Part shown: positions 41,401 to 50,400 of the stretch, in pieces
Layout of the letters: the number at the start of each line of letters is the position of its first letter
Numbering within the stretch: position 1 is the first letter of the stretch
DNA from: Pyxicephalus adspersus
Lineage: Eukaryota > Chordata > Amphibia > Anura > Pyxicephalidae
Direction of reading: 5' to 3'
NCBI RefSeq assembly: GCF_032062135.1
Contig: NC_092858.1
Location: 124,573,692-124,637,691 of the forward strand
DNA: 64,000 nt
Program-made: the position numbers and the translations under genes
Notes under the pieces: generated by a model
Database searches by the model: none
Seen by the model: only the letters and a program-made list of their open reading frames with translations
What the model was told of the DNA's origin: nothing

Positions 41401-44400
41401 GGTAACAAGATAGTTATATCAATATTAAAATACCCGCTTTTAAACTTGGCATGATCAATATTTAAAATTACAGCAGTTTATGACATTGTTTAATTTCTGA
41501 AATTGTTAATTCATAGTAATAGTGTTGTAGTAGAGGCAGCATTTTCTCCTCAGTACTGTGCATTTCAAAAGTGTTTGTTTTCCAAATATTTATACTAATT
41601 ATCACTCTTTGTTTCACTATTAAGGAAAAGGATCTGTCTAATAAAAATAAAGAAATATTTGATCTTAAAACTGAGCTTCAAAAAGAAAAAGAAGAAAAGG
41701 TAATAGTTTATCGCTTGAATGTGTATGTAAACCTAAAGTAAACCATTTTAAAATTTTGGGTCTAAATTTTTTGTCCATGATAATCAGCATGTGGCAATGT
41801 TAACTTTTGACTAAATTATAAAAAATAAAAATACAGCTGGCTTTATCTAGTTTTTTGTCCATGGTAACCACAGAAGCAATGTGGTCAATGTGCACACTTT
41901 AAATTTGTAATAGGACCCACAGGATGCTGTGCTAATGGTGTGCTAATTATCCCATATTAAGTTTGTGGTCCAACCAGGGGGGAATCACAATGGCTTTCTG
42001 ATAGGGTCACACTGAGCAACCAACTATGTTTTATCATGCTTATCCACCCACACACATAAGAATAGAGCTCTGGGGTCATGTGACTGCTGAAATAAAGTAC
42101 ATTCAAGGTACCTTTTACAATTTGTTAACATTTCGCTTTTTTTTTTTTTTGTTATCCTTGCTCACTGGAAAGCCCACTAGAACTCCATGGAGATATATAC
42201 TAATATTACAATTATTGTATACCTGGGGGGGGGGGTTCTTAGAGGGTACTTATACCTGCCTGCTTCATTGCCCATGGATTTGCAAGTGCAACCATGTTTT
42301 AATAATGTGGGATGAAACCCTCTTAGGCTTTAGATACAGTCAATAAAAGTTCTCCCATGCTCCTCCTCAGTCTTGATGTGTCATGTCACAGGGAGGCAAG
42401 GAGCCTAGCACAGCTGTATCTGAAGTCCTATGAGTGTTTAAGTATAAGTGTGTGTGTGTGTGTGTGAGGGGGGGCGTGTCCTTGAATAATGGGAAATTTT
42501 TGCTGGAGAAGGTAAGTTGATATTTGCTGGGATGACAGGGGTGATTTATTTATATATATGTTGATTAAAAAAGGAAATAAACTCAAAATCCCCCAAAACA
42601 CAAGAAATACACCTATCTTCACTCCCGCAGGGCAGTCTCATCCATCTGGAGGTCTCTTCCCTTGGGTCCCACATTGTCCTGGCATCCGTCTTCGAGCCGA
42701 TGCTCTGGGTGCCGCCATTTTCTCCTCCCAGGCGCAAGATCAGTTGAAGTAGGTTAAATTAAAACTTGCCGATCTCACTGCACATGCGTGAGATCGGCAA
42801 TTTTTTTCCCTTTTCACGAAAAAGGCTCACCATGCCCGAGATGCAGAAGGAGCACCCAAGAGCCTCCAGGGTTGCAGGGTCACAGCCCGCTCCTTTCCTA
42901 AGCCTGGGACTTGTACGGGGACATGTTCCTCCAATCTGGCCATTGCGTACCCCCAGAGGGGTCCTTCTCCTGACTGGACCACCGGTTGGCGACCCCTGCA
43001 TTATTGGGTTGTCTACCTATTAATTTATGTAAAGTGATAATTTTGAGTTTAGGTATGCTTTAAAAGAAAAACTAAGCTTAGCCTCCTCTACTTTTATTAT
43101 GGTCACTTGAGGCTCCAAGTCCTGTCAAGCATTCTCCTAATAAAGATGAAGAGGGTCCTTTTTAGGGTGCTCAAGATGATATAATGGATATTTGAATATT
43201 CCCTATTGGGAATCCAGAGGTGGGTCAGGTCCTAAACTTTCAGTAGGATAGCAGCAAAATCAGCAGTACGACTGGACTTCAGCGCTGACTCACCAGTCAT
43301 TGAAGAAGCATTGGAGAGGGTTAGGTAACAGTGGTAATTACGGGGCTTTTTTAAAATAGGGAAATGGGTGTATGGGAGGTAATCTATGCCTGCAAGTGTG
43401 CTTAAAAGTACTTTGCATATTACTGTTAATACCATTTTACCTGAAAATATTGTTTAATATGTTTTAAACATTTTGTTTTAGAGAAAAATTTTAAAGGAGC
43501 AAATACAAAAAAAGACAAATATTAAACACAAGGTAATTTAAATGTTTGTAATTAAATTAAAATACAATAAAATCTGTATGTTCAGTTCAGAGTTTCAAGG
43601 TGTTTTTGTTTATAGGATGTCCAAACTATGTATGCAGAAACACCGAAGCACTCATCCAAAGTAGGAAGTATACAAACTTCCTATTCTTTGTCAAGGAGAT
43701 CAATGCTAGCAGAATTATTATCACAAAAAGAGCCTGATCAAAAATATGATCACAAGGTTACATCTCCATGGACCTCTTCTAAGAGCTGCAAGTACACAAC
43801 TCCAAAGGTAAACATTTGATGAGAGTCAGTCATGTGTTGTGGTAAAATCCCAAGAGAAAATAAGAACATGACCAGCATGTTGAAAAAGGCACTAGTTATA
43901 TTTTTTATTAGTAGGAAAATCATTCACTTCACATGTATTTCATCAAATTTGATACTTACATGTGCAAATCGATTGTGGAAGGCAATAGGTAGTAAGAGAG
44001 CTATTTAACCCCTGACACTTTCAGCTGACACAATTCTTCCTAGAAAAGACTGAGCATTCCAGTGTTTGATAGTGCAAAGCAAATAATAAACTCAGAGTTG
44101 TGAACAGGCACAGGTCAGAAGATGAGCTTTCAAGAGTCCTTTCCAATGTCCAAGCAGTTATACAAATTTATAACAGAACAGGTCATTGTTGCTTGTGACA
44201 GCAATATCATATATATGCTCCATAAATGTGGCTTGTAGAGGAGGTTTGCAAGAAAGAAAAATTGCTGCATTAGATTTCAGCTGAGCTTTGCCAAAATGCA
44301 CCTTGAAGATTCTAAAACAAGGTAGAAAAACGTGTCATGGTCAATTGAGATCAAATTAACTAACTGCCCTGAATATCAAACAGTATACCAACCAAACTGA

Positions 44401-47400
44401 CAGCCAATAGACCTCACAATGTAAAGAATACTATACTTAAAGAAAAGCATGGAAGTGATAGCATCTTATTGTAGATGTGTTCCTCTGCAGCAGGACTGGG
44501 GCACTTTTTTCAGGATGGAAGGAAAATGGATGGGGCAAAATACCACCAAATGCTTGATAAAAACTGACTGCCCTTTTCCAGAAAGTTGTCAGTGGAAAGA
44601 ATGTTCACCTTCAAACATGACAATTACCCAAAGCAAAAACAATTGACCACACAGTGGCTGAATGAAGAATGAAGGTAAATATCCTTGCAGAGCCTAGTCA
44701 GAGTCCAGACTTAAACCCTTTCTCTAAAGAAATACGGGCAATTTTTTTAGTCCAGATGTTTAAAGTTAGTAGAGTATTAGCCCAATAGAAGCAAGGCTAT
44801 AGCTAATGAAAAAGTGGTTCCACACAGTACTGCCACAGAAGTGATCCTTTCACCATCTCAGTGTTAGAAGACACCTATCTGGCTGGTGAACCCATGCTGT
44901 GCGCCTCCGCAGTATCACACCTTGTTTATTCTGTCTAGCGGTGTCATTTGCAGGAGCAAGGAGAACAAGAAAATAGCAGTATGTCCTGCTTCCTGTTAGC
45001 CGTGCAGCCTGAGATCAGCATCCCCCACATATACTCTGAGGCTGTGCACAGCTGAAGGAATTTTAGAAGCAGAGTCCTGATTCCATTTTGCCCATTCTGG
45101 GCTGATAGGACGTTCTGCGTACAGTCCTTATTTGCCTGTTGTAGCATTAAGCTGGGCTGACCTGCTGATGGTGTGTTGTTTGTTAGATTTACCATTATTA
45201 CCCAGCCTGTTTTTGACCATGTATGTATGCTGCCTAGACCGACCTTGTGCCTATGACTCTGCTTTGTCTTTATGCTTGGGTACCTCGTCTGGTGGACTGA
45301 TTACATCAGGCTCACTATTCTGGACTTGCCTTTGCTGGAATACTTAGTACTACATTATCTGTGGGCTCCTGGCTCTCTATCAGTTCTTCACCAGATGCCA
45401 TCCCTTGTGCAAACAAGTCCTGGGGGCAGCAGTTTACTCGGACGGTGCATCTAGTCTTCCGAGGCTAAGCGAGCGCTGGGTATAGGCGAAGAGTGCAGCG
45501 TTAGACTGGTGCTGAACAGTCAGATGTTATATATTATCCAATGTGTAAAAACAGATGTAAAATTTTGTGTTTGCCTTTATTTTAGGCTGCAAAACAACAA
45601 AATATGAAAATGTTGGGGTGATTCTTTTTTATACTCACTGTACTTTGCTGTGTTTGCTGCAATGAGAATGTTCTATGAATACATATTTAACTGAATATAT
45701 TGGCTTTTTAGACATATTCTGTGAAGACCCCACCAAAGGATGTTAAGTTACATGAACTTGTTCATGCATATGCAGAAGAACCCGCTAAGAAGAAACAAAA
45801 AGTTGCCGTTGATTTTGATTTCCATTCTGATAGCTCTGACAATACAGACATTCTGGTAACATATATCAGTCAACATAAATATTATAATATTAGTTTTAAT
45901 TGTTAGTAAAAATAATTATATACTTAAAATATACATTTAGTTACCATAACTTATCTGCCAATATTTTTGGCAAAATACAGTGACATAGTTTGACAGGTAT
46001 TTTTAGGGAAGTTTTTCCAAACAGACTTCTGTGCAAATTTTCCTCTTCTTTTAATAAAAAACTTGTTAATACCTGTCTTAACTTGTTTTATGGGTTTATT
46101 TACCTGTATTTACTGATGAAATAATTATAGTGAACAGGACTTTCTGCTGGGTACTATCATGTTGGATGTGACATCAGTAGCCTCAGGCAGACAGAGAGAT
46201 GTCTCTCATCTTAAATGATGTTCTTTAGCATTCCCCTACTATCATTTACTTATGTTCCAAGCTCATAAAGCATCCTCTCATTTATCTGATGATAGCACAA
46301 GGAGTGTGATAATAGGAGCATACAGAAATCTAAAAATATCTAGCGGCAACACATCATTCAATCTACACACATTATGATCAGCTACTACGTTCTACACAGT
46401 TTTTATACTAATGATTGTGCTTTTTTTAAAATTACTTTATTGTTGCACAGATATTATCAGTTGATCACACCTGAAAGGTCTAATGTTTATGAACAAGTAG
46501 CTGTGCAGGCACTTGTTTGCCTACATAGTAGCATTGGAAAGGCTTGAGCAGGGCTGACGCAGAGGAGAAATGATTCTTCCAGAAAGTGGACTGAATCCAT
46601 GTAAAATAACACTGGTCACATGCAAGTGCATATCATCCAGTACTGCTGCAAGTATTTTATTTAAAAACAGAGGTCTCATATATGAGTCTCTTAAAATGTT
46701 ATTTGTGACGAGGCATCTCTTTTATTTTTTTTTATCTCCAATCTGCAATTGTGTAAATAATCCCATCCAGGATCCATAGTACATGACAAATATTTTGCTA
46801 ACATGTTGGGGAAACTGAATTTCTGAAGAAACTGATCCGCAGCCTTCACATACTTTTACTGGTGTAAGCTATTTGAAAGGGTCATACCAAAAATCAAAAA
46901 TCAGGTCTGCATTTTGACATGAAAGTCTTTAAAGACCTCTGGGAAAAACATGGAGCCTATTACGTATGGGCAGGAAATTCAGTTAATTATATTAAAATAA
47001 TTAAACAGAGCTGAATTTGGCTCACTTTACAGTGTTATTTCATTCTGATCTATCAGACACATGCTTCCAATTTCTTATTCACATTCTAAAAATATCCTCT
47101 AAGACATAGCTCATTCACCTCTTTTTGAGACTTCTTTGTGCTTCATGTGCCTTTAGTCTCCACTGTACTATTCTTTTTGCTGCACTTTTTTCAATCATTC
47201 TCTCAAAGTGCACAATCCACATTATTATTTGTGCTTTTATGAACCTGGCTATGTCTGCATCATCTAATAATTGCTCTTTTTTGTGGTTCATTCTTATTGT
47301 CCATATTCTGTTTTCGTCTTGTAAACCCATAGATCCTACTCATTATTTTTCTCTCAAATACCTTCAATTTTAGGGTCTTGTGCGGACATAGTCCATGTTT

Positions 47401-50400
47401 CACAGCTATTTATTACCACTGGTCTTAGTATAGTTTATAGATCTTAATTTTTTCTTGTTGATCATGTGCTGTACCTATCATTAGATGTTTATAAGTGTGT
47501 TAACATTTGTTACCACTGTGAAGTCTTACATTAAAATCTTTTCTTACCTAATGTTCTTATGATAGCTTCTAAGACAAGGTTGATCAAAGCTATCAAAAGT
47601 GCATCACCTTATCTAATGCCACTGTTTATATTAAATACTTCTGTCAGGTCTTCTTGAATCCATCTGGCAGCTCTAGATCTAGGGAGGGCGATTTTAATTA
47701 CGTTTATCAACTTCGTTTACCATATAAAAAAAAATCACATGTATGGTGCTGTGATTTTAGGATTTAAGGTAGATCAACTTGATCTAAATCAGCTAAAGCC
47801 ATGGTAACATTTAGTATTTCTCAGTCCTCACGTATAGTATTTACCTTTGGGTAAATACTTTTTTCTTCTTTTTGTTTCAGTATCTCCTGGACTTTCTGTT
47901 GACAATCACTGTTTTTTTATTGAAATTCGAAGTATTTAGTTAGTACTTAGTTTTACCATGGTAATTCTAAACCTGAATCTGGCTTTCACAAGATTAAGAT
48001 CGGAGTCACCATTTGTACCTCTGTATGATTGTACAACCTCTGTGGATGTATCCAACTGTTTTTATACTAGAACATGATTTACTTGACTACTTTCATTGGT
48101 GCCAGGGATAATTCATGTCTCTTTGAGGATGGCTCTATAAGGGAAACAGGTGCTGTTTACTCTAAGGTTATTCAGTGTGGCTAATGAGACAGGAATTCTG
48201 TTTTCTTTGTGTAAGCATTATTTGGCCATGAAATCTTGGTATATTTCCATATGCTGATCTTGGTGATTAGGTCGCCTAGTAAAATTAGACAATTATTTCC
48301 CAAAATGTTATTAATAAATTCTTGAAGCACATCATAGAATTGTTTGATGTTTGATCAATTTCTAACTGTTACTAAACAGTTGGCACATATACATGAATGA
48401 ATTAATGTTATGAAACCTACCTTTTATTCGCAACTTGTATATTCATTCATTAACTGACTAAAAGTCTAAAATTGAGTACTGGGTTTTACTATTTACTGTA
48501 AAATCCTAACCATAGCTACTTGGTTTTTCAGGCCACTGTAGAAGAATGTATAATTCTTCTTCTGAACTGATCCCTCTTTCTACCTAATCTCTTGTGGCTG
48601 GTTGAATCCATTTTGTATTTGTCTAATACTTCATTCAGACTTTGTAATTTTTCTTTTGCAAACCTTTGAGCTCTATGAATGACCATTAACATCAAATCAC
48701 ACTGATTTAATAAAGATCTCCAAGACTGGAGAAGATAGACTTTTGATGGGTAAACCTGGGTGATTCAGCAAACTTGGAATGGATTTCATAAAAATAATCT
48801 GCTAATTGTTGAAAGTGTTTTCAATCCTGGACCTGATCTGTTTCGGATTTGCTGGATTAACCATAATCCCATGATAGTCTATCTTCCCCAGTCTTGGAGA
48901 GCTTTAATAAATCAGGCCCAATATGTATAATAATCTTCTAAAAAGCATAATCATCTGAATATCAATAATATTAGTAAGTGTCTGTTTAATTTTAGAGATA
49001 TCCAAACTTCTAAAGCTGTTAAATATTTATTAAAAATGGTGCATTAGCCAGTATCTGATAAACAAATGCGCTCACCAGATAGACCAGGGGTCGGCAAACT
49101 TTTTAGACTACTTGGCCATTTCAGGAGGTCAAGAAGGCACACTAGGCCAGAAGAAACAAGGTGTCCAAGGAAAGGTTTTTTTATTTAAAAATACAGTACG
49201 ATCAATGGGAAACGTTCTTAGAGACAGATACAATATCAGGGTATTGTTATTAAGGTGATTATCAGTGAGCTGAGAGCGCAGCTTGTTCTTTCAAAACTTA
49301 ATCTAGGAGAACAGCTGCTCGCACGAATAGGTGCTGCCAAACATTGCGATTACATGCTTGGCTTGGGCTAACAACGTTGGAAACTGAGCATGTGGCAGCC
49401 GACGGTAGAAGTCAATGAATGTGTCTGTACGTGTGCGCGTGCTTGGCATCGAAATGCCCCTTGAGATCCGATTGCTTCAAAGTGCTGTTGGTGTCGTTGC
49501 ACACTAAACACAGGGCTTTGTTGCCACGTTTGACAAAGAATAATTTGTCAGTCCATTCGGGGTTAAAGACATGACGTTCGAGCTTAACCTTCGGGAGACT
49601 GGTAGCTGCGCGTTGCTTTTGCTCTTTAGGCATAGTAACTGGGGATACTGTGTGGGAACTCGATGGTATCGTGGGAACTGGCGATAACGTGACAATTCAA
49701 TTAGACCGGATCCAACAATAAATAACTAGGGGGGGCGTTAGGCCGAACTTGAATACTGGCTAGGCCATATCCGGCCTAAAAGCTGTAATTTGCCTACCTT
49801 TGGTATGAACCATAAAACTTAGGTCTAATATAAGTATAAGTACCGGCAAATACCATTCTCTCAACCACAAATTTCTCCGTCCCCTTCATAACACACTGCT
49901 ACTTTAATGGGATGACCCTCTAACAGCATCATGTTCACACCCAGTTTGTATTCTATTCATACAGATCCTGTATGTATAGAGAGAGAGAGAGATTGCCTTT
50001 GGCTCTTAACATCATTTAAAGCTACATACACACATCAGATGATTCTCGACAGAGACAAACAGTAAGGGTCATTCAAGGTGAAAATCTGACATGTACAGCA
50101 GTCCTTTGACATCATTCATCATAAATTAAGTATCTATGCACTTCAAAAGCAGAATAATGATTTTATATGTATGTATTGTATATAACCATTATTTCATTTT
50201 TATTATAGGGATTAATTAAAAAGGATGGCATTTTCAAAAGTCTACATATGGCATCTTATACAACCCCAGGCACCCATAAAACAGCTTTAGAAAAGGTACA
50301 TTGGTATTGCAGGTCTTCCTTGGTTGGTATTACTTATTTATATAATGTAGAGGCTAGGGTTCGTATAGAAGCAAATTTAAATATTTAAAAGAGTGTACCA

